From Ruminococcus sp. (GTDB taxonomy: Bacteria > Bacillota > Clostridia > Oscillospirales > Ruminococcaceae): a stretch of 64,000 nt of DNA. Below are positions 41,778 through 50,344 of this stretch, piece by piece. Each line of letters starts with the position of its first letter. Position 1 is the stretch's first letter. The DNA lies in assembly GCA_018376535.1 (NCBI GenBank), contig JAHABC010000002.1, positions 99,369-163,368 on the forward strand, read 5' to 3'. Below the pieces are notes generated by a model. That model did no database searches. It was given only the letters and a program-made list of their open reading frames with translations, and was not told the DNA's origin. The position numbers and the translations under genes are program-made.

Positions 41778-43992
41778 TAGTAGATACATCTCCTCTAACT
41801 ATGCCACGACCGTTAGTAGCAAAGTACACTCTACCAAAGATATCGCTATCGCCAGTTATGGACTTGGTTAGGTTGCCAAACAGATGGTTATTATCGTTAA
41901 TCTTATCCCAAGTTTGACCACTATCAGTAGAACGGAATATTCCATCGCCAAGACCTTCTACAGAACCCATAGCGTATATGGTTTGAGGGTCGCCATCATT
42001 TTGACCTGCACCAAAGCCTATGCAATCAGCAGTGATAGTCTTTATAGGTTCAAAAGTTTTTCCGCCATCTGTTGAGTGCATTATCATACCACTGCATAGC
42101 CAAACGTCGCCTTCAGCCGTTGCAGATGTATATAACTTAGCATTACTAGAGGCTAAAGCATCGCTTTTAGTGAAAGTTTTAGCACCATCTTCGGAGTAGT
42201 ATACTACGCCATCGCCTACGGCATAGAACTTATTAGGATTAATCTTATCGGCTACCACGGTGGCATTATATGGAAGATTTTCACATTCAAACCAAGTCTT
42301 GCCGAAGTCAGTAGTGGCATAAGGTTTAGCTTTAATACTTCCTGCACACCATACTAGAGTAGTACCATCAGTACTAAGAGCGACGTAGCCATCTTGAAAA
42401 CTTTCGTAACCTTGTGGAGTAGTAGCTACTAACTTCCAAGTCAAGCCACTATCTGTAGAGTATCTAACGCCATGATTGAAGTTACCAGTATAGGCAACCA
42501 CATCGGAATTTTGCCAAGCACAATCTATGTCGAAGGGGTCGCTATTTTTAAAGAAGTCCTTATCAGATGGGGCTTCCTCTATATTTTCATGACGGAAACC
42601 AGTCAAGTCGCCCATTATGGAATACATTTCAACTTGACCACTTGCTCTAGGTGGAGATAGCATTTCATATACAGCAGTTTCCTCAATGCCATCTGCATGA
42701 GCAGTAATAGTAACGTTATCGCCCATGTTTGTGGCGTTGGTAGTAGTGAAGATTGTAGCACCAGTACCATACATAATCTCATCGGAGTTAAATGGATTGA
42801 TATTTACATCACTAATCCACCAACCAGTTTTAGCCTCTGGATTGCCCCACTTTAGCCAATCGGAAGAAGAAGTATCCATAGTATAGTGTTTGTTGTCGCC
42901 CTTGCCGTTGCCGTCAAATAAGGCTTTCCAAGACTTACCACCATCGGTAGAACGATATAAGTTATCTGTAGGCGACCACAATCCCAACGATGATACTACT
43001 ATAGTATCAGGATTTTGAGCATCTACAGAGATACCACCAAATCCGAAACCATCGCCAGTACCACTAGGAGTTATGTCTGTACTAGAGCCATCTGCAAGGT
43101 TATAGGAGTACACTTTGCCACTGGTTGGCGATAGGTTAGGGCCACAATTATCGCTGTAGACTACATACATATTGCCATTAGATGAGATGTCTGCCTCTAG
43201 TGGATACATTCCCTGTATAGTTTCGCCGAACACTTCCCAAGTATCGCCACCGTCTGAAGATTTATATATACAGTTGCCATCGTTCATAGCCACGCCACAA
43301 TAGATATCTGTAGTCTTTTGACCCTCACTAGAGGAGGACTTATCAAATTGAACCCACATTACACCTATAGGATTACTCTCTTGTGAATACGTTCCGACTA
43401 CTGGGAAACTGTCTACAATCTCCCAAGTTTTGCCGTAGTCAGTAGAACGCATTAAGCCATTACTTCTAGTGCCAAAGTAGATTATAGAGTTATCATTAGG
43501 GTCTACCATAAGACGTTCACCAGTACCACGTCCAGAGGTGTTACCACCCACGCCGAAGTCCAAGTCATAGCGAGTCCAAGTTTCGCCGTAGTCATCGGAG
43601 GATAGTATAGCACCGTTAGCGTTTAAATACGTTCCACACGCAAGATACACTCGATTAGGTTCAACGTTGTCGGTAGCGATACTTTCTATACCTATTAAGT
43701 TCCAATCGTCCGAACCAAGATGGTCGGTGATAGGTAACCATTTCTGTTTTTCGTTATTCCAACGATAAGCCCCACCTATATCAGTACGAGCATACACTAG
43801 ACCTTCTTCCTTGTAGTTGTATATCATACCTGGAACGTAGCCACCACCATCGATAGCCACGTTGCTCCATTCGTACTTTACGGTAGCACCGTTTAGGTCA
43901 TCTTTTTTAGATGTTCCTCCGTTGGAACAGCCTACTAACATGGTAGCTAGTGCAGTAATGATACACACACTCTTTAATATAGATTTTTTCAT
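41767..43992 (-). CDS. GH74 xyloglucanase lipoprotein
   Basis: 741 residues. Lipobox MLVGCS (Cys near 22) replaces a plain signal peptide, so the enzyme is fixed to the membrane rather than docked. The two seven-bladed propellers of GH74 show as repeated Asp-box-like S-D-x-G-x-T-W units (DDYGETWTR, STDYGKTWEI, SSDGGDTWEV, STDGGKSWKA, STDSGLTWKL, STDSGQTWDK). A catalytic Asp lies in ARTDIGGAYRW near residue 73 and a second expected Asp lies in the DPFDIDCAWQ segment. It cuts the beta-1,4-glucan backbone of xyloglucan. It sits between a small membrane protein gene and the dockerin carboxypeptidase. Confidence 0.9.
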   Translation of the reverse strand: MKKSILKSVCIITALATMLVGCSNGGTSKKDDLNGATVKYEWSNVAIDGGGYVPGMIYNYKEEGLVYARTDIGGAYRWNNEKQKWLPITDHLGSDDWNLIGIESIATDNVEPNRVYLACGTYLNANGAILSSDDYGETWTRYDLDFGVGGNTSGRGTGERLMVDPNDNSIIYFGTRSNGLMRSTDYGKTWEIVDSFPVVGTYSQESNPIGVMWVQFDKSSSSEGQKTTDIYCGVAMNDGNCIYKSSDGGDTWEVFGETIQGMYPLEADISSNGNMYVVYSDNCGPNLSPTSGKVYSYNLADGSSTDITPSGTGDGFGFGGISVDAQNPDTIVVSSLGLWSPTDNLYRSTDGGKSWKALFDGNGKGDNKHYTMDTSSSDWLKWGNPEAKTGWWISDVNINPFNSDEIMYGTGATIFTTTNATNMGDNVTITAHADGIEETAVYEMLSPPRASGQVEMYSIMGDLTGFRHENIEEAPSDKDFFKNSDPFDIDCAWQNSDVVAYTGNFNHGVRYSTDSGLTWKLVATTPQGYESFQDGYVALSTDGTTLVWCAGSIKAKPYATTDFGKTWFECENLPYNATVVADKINPNKFYAVGDGVVYYSEDGAKTFTKSDALASSNAKLYTSATAEGDVWLCSGMIMHSTDGGKTFEPIKTITADCIGFGAGQNDGDPQTIYAMGSVEGLGDGIFRSTDSGQTWDKINDNNHLFGNLTKSITGDSDIFGRVYFATNGRGIVRGDVSTNEN

Positions 43993-44019
43993 AGTTTGTA
44001 TAAAAATCCTTTCGTATAT

Positions 44020-44445
44020 TTAGTTTACTTGAATGTTTATATTAGCATTTCCGATATTTTTCTCTTGATTATCATCACTACTAACGTACTCTTCTGTAGA
44101 TTGTGTTACAACTTCTGAACCATTTATTACCACGTTAGCACCATTAGAGTTTTCTATATATATGTTGTTATGCTCATCGGATATAGATATAACATCATCA
44201 TTAGTACTTACATCTAAAGAAGTGACATCTGTAGTAATAGTAGTATCTAAAGTAGTATCTTGAGTATCTTCGCTAGACTGTTCTACTGTAGTGGTTACAG
44301 AAGTATTATCGATTACACTATTAGAAACCTCATTACTATCGTTACTTTTTATAACGTTAGATATTATACTAACGATAAGTAGTATTGCAATCAGTACAGA
44401 TACTATCAATGCTAAGTTTACACCATTTACTTTTATAGATTTCAT
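44020..44445 (-). CDS. Single-pass membrane protein, Ser/Thr/Asp-rich, unknown function
   Basis: 141 residues from the ATG at 44445, chosen for its AAAGGTG site; the longer frame to 44493 has none. A short basic start (MKSIKVNG) is followed by one hydrophobic helix (about 9-30). The rest is a low-complexity region rich in Ser, Thr, Asp and Asn that should lie outside the cell. No known domain was recognised. It is the first gene of the operon that continues with the GH74 xyloglucanase, so it could be a small surface or sensor component linked to glucan use. That is inference from position only. Confidence 0.65.
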   Translation of the reverse strand: MKSIKVNGVNLALIVSVLIAILLIVSIISNVIKSNDSNEVSNSVIDNTSVTTTVEQSSEDTQDTTLDTTITTDVTSLDVSTNDDVISISDEHNNIYIENSNGANVVINGSEVVTQSTEEYVSSDDNQEKNIGNANINIQVN

Positions 44446-44521
44446 AATTTTATTACACCTTTCTTTTAAATAAAATACTCTATTGTAGAGCATAGATGTC
44501 TAAAAATATGTTTGTACCTTG

Positions 44522-44550
44522 ATTATATCACACATTAGATAACTTTTCAA
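44522..44550 (-). promoter_or_regulatory. Promoter of the membrane protein-GH74-carboxypeptidase operon
   Basis: Minus strand: TTGAAA (44545-44550), 17-bp spacer, TATAAT (44522-44527). Confidence 0.8.
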
Positions 44551-44605
44551 GTAAAGAACATATCTTTTTAATTATATCTTTTTCATAAAAAAAAGCCTCT
44601 TGCAC

Positions 44606-44634
44606 TTGACTTTTTTGTGACTTTGTGTTAAAAT
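44606..44634 (+). promoter_or_regulatory. Promoter of the SDR epimerase gene
   Basis: TTGACT (44606-44611), 17-bp spacer, TAAAAT (44629-44634). Confidence 0.7.
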
Positions 44635-44709
44635 TTATAGTAGTTGACAAACTTAATACAACATATATTATAACTACTCACTTTTTACATTCAGGAGGTT
44701 TTTTTCATT

Positions 44710-45762
44710 ATGAATTTGGATAGTTCAATAACTGTTGCCGTAACGGGAGCATCTGGTTTTTTGGGAACTTATATTACTGCATCGCTACATAGAAGTGGTC
44801 ATAATGTGATTGCTTTGGGTAGAGATAAAAAAAGATTGCGTATGTTTGAAGATATTGGTATAAAAACTGAATGGTGGGACTTACGCTACGCTGATAACTT
44901 CGATTTACACAATGCCGATGTGGTTGTTCATACCGCTGGTATGACCGATATGTGGGGTTCTCTTAGAGATTATTTGCGATTTAATCAAGATTTAACTGAT
45001 ATTTTGGTTCAACGTTGTATTAAAGATAAGGTTAAAAAGTTGATATATATATCTTCTGCTGAAGTTTATACTGATAATAATGACCGTTTCGACGTTTCTG
45101 AAAATGATTACATAGTTGAAAATAATTTCAGTTACTTCGCACAATCTAAAATAAAAGCAGAATATGTATTAAAACAGTATTCGGGTAACTATTTAGATAT
45201 TATAGTCTTGCGTCCTACCGATATTATAGGACAATGGGATACTAAATTTCTTTGTAATTTGGTCAAACTTAGCAAAAATGGAGGCATTCCTATCTTCAAG
45301 AATGGTTCTAATATAATCAATCCTTGTGGTATTGAAAACTTTGTTCATGCCGTGGAGTTAGCTGTAGACTGTCCATTAACTCCAGATAAAAAGATTAAAA
45401 CCTATAACGTATGTGGTGAGGCTGATTGGAAGTTTAAATCTTTTGTCGATAAGGCTTTTTACTATATTGGAGAAACTCCTAAATATAAAAAAGAAACATC
45501 GTTTAATAAAGCTCTAAAGTTGGCTGAAAATAATGAACGTATTGCGTTTGTACAAGATGTTCCTACTGCTCCTAGAATTACTCAAAGATGGCTTTGTAAG
45601 TATGGCGTATCACTAACTGTAGATAGTTCTAAAATTAGAAAAGAACTTCTATATAAACCCGTTCGTCCAATGGACGCAACTCTTAGAGATTTCGCTAATT
45701 GGTACAAACAGTACAAAAAGAGCAATTCTCATTTCTTTGAACAGAGAACTATTGAATATTAG
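44710..45762 (+). CDS. NAD-dependent epimerase/dehydratase family protein (extended SDR)
   Basis: 350 residues. The Rossmann motif VTGASGFLGTYI starts near residue 10, VVVHTAGMTDMWG follows the fourth strand, the active-site YFAQSK (YxxxK) lies near 148, and VLRPTDIIG near 168. The overall pattern is nearest to the 3-beta-hydroxysteroid dehydrogenase/isomerase-like branch of extended SDRs, in which bacterial members act on sugars, sterols or hopanoid/ladderane-type lipids. The substrate is unknown. AGGAGG precedes the ATG, and the gene stands alone. Confidence 0.83.
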   Translation: MNLDSSITVAVTGASGFLGTYITASLHRSGHNVIALGRDKKRLRMFEDIGIKTEWWDLRYADNFDLHNADVVVHTAGMTDMWGSLRDYLRFNQDLTDILVQRCIKDKVKKLIYISSAEVYTDNNDRFDVSENDYIVENNFSYFAQSKIKAEYVLKQYSGNYLDIIVLRPTDIIGQWDTKFLCNLVKLSKNGGIPIFKNGSNIINPCGIENFVHAVELAVDCPLTPDKKIKTYNVCGEADWKFKSFVDKAFYYIGETPKYKKETSFNKALKLAENNERIAFVQDVPTAPRITQRWLCKYGVSLTVDSSKIRKELLYKPVRPMDATLRDFANWYKQYKKSNSHFFEQRTIEY

Positions 45763-45795
45763 ATATTAACATATTTATATACTAATAATGTGAAT

Positions 45796-45827
45796 GGTGA
45801 GTATCTATTATATTGTAGATACTCACC
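45796..45827. other. Perfect 12-bp inverted repeat after the SDR gene
   Basis: GGTGAGTATCTA (45796-45807) with TAGATACTCACC (45816-45827), 8-nt loop. It is not followed by T on either strand, so it is a poor terminator. It may be an mRNA 3'-end stabiliser or a protein-binding site. Confidence 0.5.
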
Positions 45828-45832
45828 AAATT

Positions 45833-45866
45833 AAAAGCCCTAAAGTGATATACTTTAAGGCTTTAA
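45833..45866. terminator. Terminator between the SDR and padR genes
   Basis: Imperfect stem AAAGCCCTAAAG/CTTTAAGGCTTT. On the minus strand it is followed by TTTAATTT, serving the PadR gene; weaker on the plus strand. Confidence 0.6.
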
Positions 45867-45884
45867 CTATTATCTTAAAAAAGA

Positions 45885-46244
45885 TTATTCTTCTTCAGCA
45901 GATAGAACATCACTAAAGTCAGATGCGATTATCATAGAAATACCATCATTAAGTGTTTTGTATTCAGCAAGGATAGCTTCTAGGTAGTCTTTTCCAGCGT
46001 CCTCTATGTGATAGTATACTCTAGTTCTTCTTTTACCTATTAGCTTTTTACTATCGGATATGTATTTCTTTTCTATAAGTCTGTATAGTGTAGGATACAT
46101 TGAACCTTCTTGAATTTCATATAGACCACCGCTCTTATCGGATAGTGTCTTAGAAAGTTCATAGCCGTACATATCCTTTTTGCTTAGTAGAAATAGGATA
46201 AGCATTTCTACAGTTCCTCTTTTAAGATTTTCTCTTATTCCCAT
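45885..46244 (-). CDS. PadR family transcriptional regulator
   Basis: 119 residues from the ATG at 46244 (AAAGGTG upstream; a longer frame to 46283 lacks a ribosome site). PadR winged-helix signature: LKRGTVEMLILFLLSKKDMYGYELSKTLSD, EGSMYPTLYRLIEKKYISDS and RRTRVYYHIEDAGKDYL, with a short C-terminal dimer helix (PadR-s2 type). Such proteins repress efflux or membrane genes and usually themselves. No partner membrane gene is adjacent on the same strand, so the target is unknown. The mRNA leader is about 200 nt with strong inverted repeats. Confidence 0.9.
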   Translation of the reverse strand: MGIRENLKRGTVEMLILFLLSKKDMYGYELSKTLSDKSGGLYEIQEGSMYPTLYRLIEKKYISDSKKLIGKRRTRVYYHIEDAGKDYLEAILAEYKTLNDGISMIIASDFSDVLSAEEE

Positions 46245-46445
46245 AATGTTCACCTTTTTTGCACGCAAAAGATGTCTAATCAAAAAATCCGTGCGACCGA
46301 CAACTTTAATATAGTTAGTGCAAACCTTTCTAAAAATTTATACTATCTGTTTAAGGAGCATCGTCAAAGTCTTAAACAGACGTTCAAGCTGTTGAGTATA
46401 TTTGTTATACATATATATAACATAATATTACTCATTAACTTATGT
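46245..46445 (-). promoter_or_regulatory. Long structured leader of the padR gene
   Basis: A promoter about 200 bp upstream gives a long untranslated leader. It contains a perfect 10-bp hairpin (46346-46355 with 46371-46380, 15-nt loop). Near the transcription start lie a palindrome GTTATACATATATATAAC (46404-46421) and an 8-bp inverted repeat (46418-46425 with 46440-46447), good candidates for PadR autoregulatory sites. No coding frame with a ribosome site is seen here. Confidence 0.5.
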
Positions 46446-46449
46446 TACT

Positions 46450-46478
46450 ATTATACACAAATTAATTATATATTGCAA
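46450..46478 (-). promoter_or_regulatory. Promoter of the padR gene
   Basis: Minus strand: TTGCAA (46473-46478), 17-bp spacer, TATAAT (46450-46455). Confidence 0.75.
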
Positions 46479-46536
46479 TAGTTTTTTTACAAAATATAAT
46501 AATACACATTTTTTTAGATATTTCTACTAAAAGCTA

Positions 46537-46565
46537 TTGACAAAAATATTATTTTATAGTACAAT
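46537..46565 (+). promoter_or_regulatory. Promoter of the orphan gene before the xylanase
   Basis: TTGACA (46537-46542), 17-bp spacer, TACAAT (46560-46565). No further strong promoter is seen before the xylanase, so it may serve both genes. Confidence 0.75.
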
Positions 46566-46597
46566 ATTACTACAATATATAGAAAGTGGTTTTAAAT

Positions 46598-46962
46598 ATG
46601 GTTGAAAAATTTTCTATATCAAATATTTTAAAAATAGATGGTATAAATAGTAAAAAAGCTAAAGTAGTCTACAAAGATAATAATGGTTCAGTTAAAGAGA
46701 TTCTTCTTAAGTCGGCTGATAAGTGTTGGTTGAAAAAATATACAAACGTTAGCTTACTGCAAAAGTTGGATTATATTGGTAATGGCGTTCACTATGTCGC
46801 CAATAGGGGTCGCTCTTTAGAATATCGTACTTTAACTTTCTTTCTACCTAATGGTTATAGTATTCAATTCTATTCTATTCTGATGCTACTAATGAGATTA
46901 AGTTCGTTCAGACTATAAATCTTTTGCATAGTCACAATTGGGGTACTATGGATACTAATTAA
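46598..46962 (+). pseudogene. Small gene of unknown function with a slipped pentamer repeat (frameshifted)
   Basis: The ATG at 46598 is 8 bp after AGAAAGTGG. The present frame stops at 46918 (106 residues). At 46861-46880 four tandem 5-bp units occur (TATTC AATTC TATTC TATTC). Dropping one unit restores a frame that continues QFYSDATNEIKFVQT... to a stop at 46960-46962, giving 119 residues and ending 28 bp before the xylanase start. The restored tail (D, N, E, K rich) fits the rest of the protein better than the hydrophobic LMLLMRLSSFRL tail now encoded. No family was recognised. Confidence 0.55.
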
Positions 46963-46990
46963 TATCTGTTTATTTATTTTGGAGGGTTTT

Positions 46991-49900
46991 ATGAATAATA
47001 GAAAAGCTATAGCATTTATATCTGCAATTGCTATGATGTCTACCGTTACATCGTTAGGGACTTTCATGGGTGCTAGTGCAGAGGTTACTCAAATATTTAA
47101 CGATACCTTTGAAGATGGTTTCAATAACTGGTCTACTAGAGGTGACGCATCTATTGAAATTACTTCCGACTTTGCTAATTCGGGAAATAGTTCGCTATAC
47201 GTTACTGGCAGAACTAAAGGTTGGCATGGTGCAGGTTGCTCTAAGATTAAAGAACTCCGTGCAGGTCAAACCTACAGCTTGAGTTCTTACGTTATGTTCC
47301 AAGAGGGTAACGACTACGAACAGATTAACTTCGCTATACTCTACAAAGATGGCAACGGTACCGAACAGTACAAACAGATTGCTAATGCTAACGTTAAAAA
47401 AGGCGAATGGACTCAAATTAAAGGTAACTATACTATCCCTAGTGATGCCTCTAACGTTACTATATACTTTGAAACTCCTAATGACTTAATAGATTTCTAC
47501 ATAGATGACATATCTGCTGAGGGCGAACCTTATGACGATAGTAATACATCTTATGGTTACAATGACGACTTTGAAACCGACAACGATGGTTGGAGTTCTC
47601 GTGGTTCGGAAACCGTAGAAAGAGTATCTACAGAGGCTCATAGTGGAAGTTATTCCATGTATACTTCTAATAGAAAGCAACTTTGGAACGCCCCTGGAGC
47701 AAATAAAACTCTACAGTTAAAGGAGAACGGTTACTATAAGTTTGGTATCTGGGTTAAGTATAACGATGAGGGTAACAGTTGGTCGGATACTCATAAGTTC
47801 CAACTATACATTCAGTACACTGCAAACGGTAAAGATAACTACGTCGAATTAGGAAATACCGTAGCTACTAAAGGCGAATGGGCTTACATTGAGGCTAAGT
47901 ATACTATTCCAGAGGGTGCTAGTAACTTCGTTATATACGCTCAAACTGGATACGTTCCAGATGCATCTGTAAAACCTGAAGATTTAATGAACTTCTACAT
48001 AGATGACGCTACTTGCGAAGAATTAGAATATCCTAAAATTCAAGAGGATATTGCATCACTAAATGACGTATACTCCGATTACTTTAAGATAGGATTTGCT
48101 ACTACTCCTGCTGAACTTAGAAACGAAGCAGTTCAAAATATTATGAAAAAACACGCCGATTACATGACTATAGGCAACGAACTTAAACCTGATAGTGTAT
48201 TAAATCAATCGGATAGTCAAAAGTACTTTAAGGAAACTGGTGATGATACTAATCCGCAGATAAGTCTAGCCAATGCAAAGAGTGCTTTGGAGTTCGCTGA
48301 AAAGAATGGTATCTCTGTAAGAGGTCATGTATTGGTATGGCATAGTCAAACTCCAGATTGGTTCTTTAAGGAAGGCTTTTCTAACGATGGCGATTGGGTA
48401 TCTAAGGAGGTTATGGTTAAACGTCTTGAAAACTATATCAAGAACGTTATGGAAACTATCGCAGAGGAATATCCTAACGTGGACTTCTACGGTTGGGACG
48501 TTGTAAACGAAGCCTTTAAAGATACTGGTGGTATGCGTGATGCTGGTTCTAATAACGTAGTCAATGGACAGTCTGCATGGGTGCAAGTGTTCGGTGATGA
48601 CAGCTTTATAGATTATGCTTTTGAGTTCGCTAGAAAGTACGCTCCAGAGGGTTGTAAACTATTCTACAACGATTACAATGAGTATATTCCAGAAAAACGT
48701 GACGATATTTGCAAGAAAGTCGCTGAACTTAAAGAGAAAAACTTAATCGATGGTGTAGGTATGCAATCGCATATTAAGATGGGTTCACCTAGTATAGCAC
48801 TCTATGAGGAGGCTATTAGAAAGTATTCCGACTTAGGCGTTGAGGTGCAAATCACTGAGTTGGATATAGACCAAAAATCTAACTCGGCTAGTGATTTAAG
48901 TCAACTTGCCGAAAGATATCAAGAAGTCTTTAAGATGTACAAGAAAGTCAAAGATGATGGAGTGAACTTAACAGCCGTTACCATTTGGGGTATCAATGAT
49001 GGCAACTCTTGGATTGGTGGATATCCTTTACTATTCGATAACGATTTTCAAGCTAAACAGTGTTTCTATGCTATCGCAGATACAGACTCTCAAATTCAAA
49101 GCACTAAGAACGTAAATGCCATCAAAGTCGATAGCATGGGAAATAACCACGCTTTTGAAGTTCAAAAGGCTAACTACGTTGGAGATAACTCTTTTAAAGT
49201 AATCTATTCAAGTGATGGCGTTGGAGCAACTTATACTATTCAAATCACATCAGCCGTAGACCAAGACGTTACTATAAGTTTTGATGGTAAGGTGGATACT
49301 ATCACTCTAAAAGCTGGTGAAGTCTATAACTATGAACTTAATGTAGCAGATACAATTGTTAAAACTGGTGATACTCTACCTTTTGATATCGCTTTTAGTG
49401 ATACTGCTTGGAATGACCTATCATATACTAAGAAAGATGGATTTACTAATCTAGGAACTATTACACTATCGGAAATGCAACGCTATACTGAGGCTATTAA
49501 AGGTACTCCAACCATTGACGGCGAAATAGATGACGTTTGGGCTAACGCTAACGAAATCCAAACAGATAACTATACCTTGGGTGATGGTGCTACTGCTAAG
49601 GTTAGAACTCTTTGGGACGAAGATAATATTTACGTTCTTGCTGAAGTCACTGACTCTAAGCTATCGAAAGCTAGTGTTAATGTCTATGAACAAGATACCG
49701 TTGAAGTCTTCTTTGATGAGAATAATAATAAGACTTCTGCATATCAAAGTGATGACATTCAATGTAGAGTAAACTTCGATAATGAAAAATCTGTAACCGA
49801 TGGACTATCTACAGATAACTTTACATCTGCAACTACACTTACAGATACTGGCTATATTGTAGAGTTCGCTATTCCATCGACATTAGGAGGTTTAAAAGCT

Positions 49901-50254
49901 AATCAAGTGGTAGGCTTTGACGTTCAAGTTAATGATGATGACGGCTCTGGTAAAAGAACTTCCATTGCTAACTGGAACGATTTGACAGGCTTAGGCTACA
50001 CTAACACATCTAACTATGGATTACTAAAGTTACTAGGCGATGACCAACCTTCTAGTGATATCCTAAAGGGCGACGTTACTTGCGATGGTGCTGTTAAGTC
50101 TAACGATTTACTTCTTTTAAAGAAGTATCTACTTGGTTTGGAAGACCTATCCGATAAGGCTCTGAAAAATGCCGACCTAAACGATGACAAAGATGTTAAA
50201 TCTAACGATTTACTAACTCTTAAGAAGTATCTACTTGGTTTGGTAGAAATTTAA
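46991..50254 (+). CDS. Modular cellulosomal xylanase: CBM22-CBM22-GH10-CBM9-dockerin
   Basis: 1087 residues from the ATG at 46991 (GGAGG just before; the in-frame TTG at 46979 overlaps that site). Signal peptide 1-31. Two CBM22-type beta-sandwich modules occupy about 35-180 and 195-345 (each with FEDGFNNWSTRGD/FETDNDGWSSRGS and ...FYIDD ends). The GH10 catalytic barrel is at about 355-700, with acid/base Glu in DVVNEAF (near 506) and nucleophile Glu in ITELDID (near 623), plus HVLVWHSQTPDWF. A CBM9-type module is at about 830-1015. A C-terminal dockerin has two near-identical halves ending KSNDLLxLKKYLLGL. It cuts beta-1,4-xylan at the cell surface. Confidence 0.95.
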   Translation: MNNRKAIAFISAIAMMSTVTSLGTFMGASAEVTQIFNDTFEDGFNNWSTRGDASIEITSDFANSGNSSLYVTGRTKGWHGAGCSKIKELRAGQTYSLSSYVMFQEGNDYEQINFAILYKDGNGTEQYKQIANANVKKGEWTQIKGNYTIPSDASNVTIYFETPNDLIDFYIDDISAEGEPYDDSNTSYGYNDDFETDNDGWSSRGSETVERVSTEAHSGSYSMYTSNRKQLWNAPGANKTLQLKENGYYKFGIWVKYNDEGNSWSDTHKFQLYIQYTANGKDNYVELGNTVATKGEWAYIEAKYTIPEGASNFVIYAQTGYVPDASVKPEDLMNFYIDDATCEELEYPKIQEDIASLNDVYSDYFKIGFATTPAELRNEAVQNIMKKHADYMTIGNELKPDSVLNQSDSQKYFKETGDDTNPQISLANAKSALEFAEKNGISVRGHVLVWHSQTPDWFFKEGFSNDGDWVSKEVMVKRLENYIKNVMETIAEEYPNVDFYGWDVVNEAFKDTGGMRDAGSNNVVNGQSAWVQVFGDDSFIDYAFEFARKYAPEGCKLFYNDYNEYIPEKRDDICKKVAELKEKNLIDGVGMQSHIKMGSPSIALYEEAIRKYSDLGVEVQITELDIDQKSNSASDLSQLAERYQEVFKMYKKVKDDGVNLTAVTIWGINDGNSWIGGYPLLFDNDFQAKQCFYAIADTDSQIQSTKNVNAIKVDSMGNNHAFEVQKANYVGDNSFKVIYSSDGVGATYTIQITSAVDQDVTISFDGKVDTITLKAGEVYNYELNVADTIVKTGDTLPFDIAFSDTAWNDLSYTKKDGFTNLGTITLSEMQRYTEAIKGTPTIDGEIDDVWANANEIQTDNYTLGDGATAKVRTLWDEDNIYVLAEVTDSKLSKASVNVYEQDTVEVFFDENNNKTSAYQSDDIQCRVNFDNEKSVTDGLSTDNFTSATTLTDTGYIVEFAIPSTLGGLKANQVVGFDVQVNDDDGSGKRTSIANWNDLTGLGYTNTSNYGLLKLLGDDQPSSDILKGDVTCDGAVKSNDLLLLKKYLLGLEDLSDKALKNADLNDDKDVKSNDLLTLKKYLLGLVEI

Positions 50255-50268
50255 GATTTTAAAAAACT

Positions 50269-50296
50269 GCTCCCTTGTTAGAAGGGAGCTTTTTTT
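50269..50296 (+). terminator. Terminator after the xylanase gene
   Basis: An 8-bp perfect stem GCTCCCTT/AAGGGAGC, 5-nt loop, then seven T. Confidence 0.9.
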
Positions 50297-50309
50297 GGTA
50301 AAATTCTAT

Positions 50310-50338
50310 TTGACAAAGTTCAATAACTTTGTTATAAT
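50310..50338 (+). promoter_or_regulatory. Consensus promoter of the mgtE leader transcript
   Basis: Perfect TTGACA (50310-50315), 17-bp spacer, perfect TATAAT (50333-50338). Start expected near 50345. Confidence 0.88.
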
Positions 50339-50344
50339 ATATAT

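Noticed and set aside
45796..45827. 12-bp perfect hairpin as the SDR gene terminator
   Set aside because: No T run on either strand; recorded as an inverted repeat only.
46272..46481. 69-codon plus-strand frame in the padR upstream region
   Set aside because: No ribosome site, biased composition, and it covers the padR promoter and operator-like palindromes.
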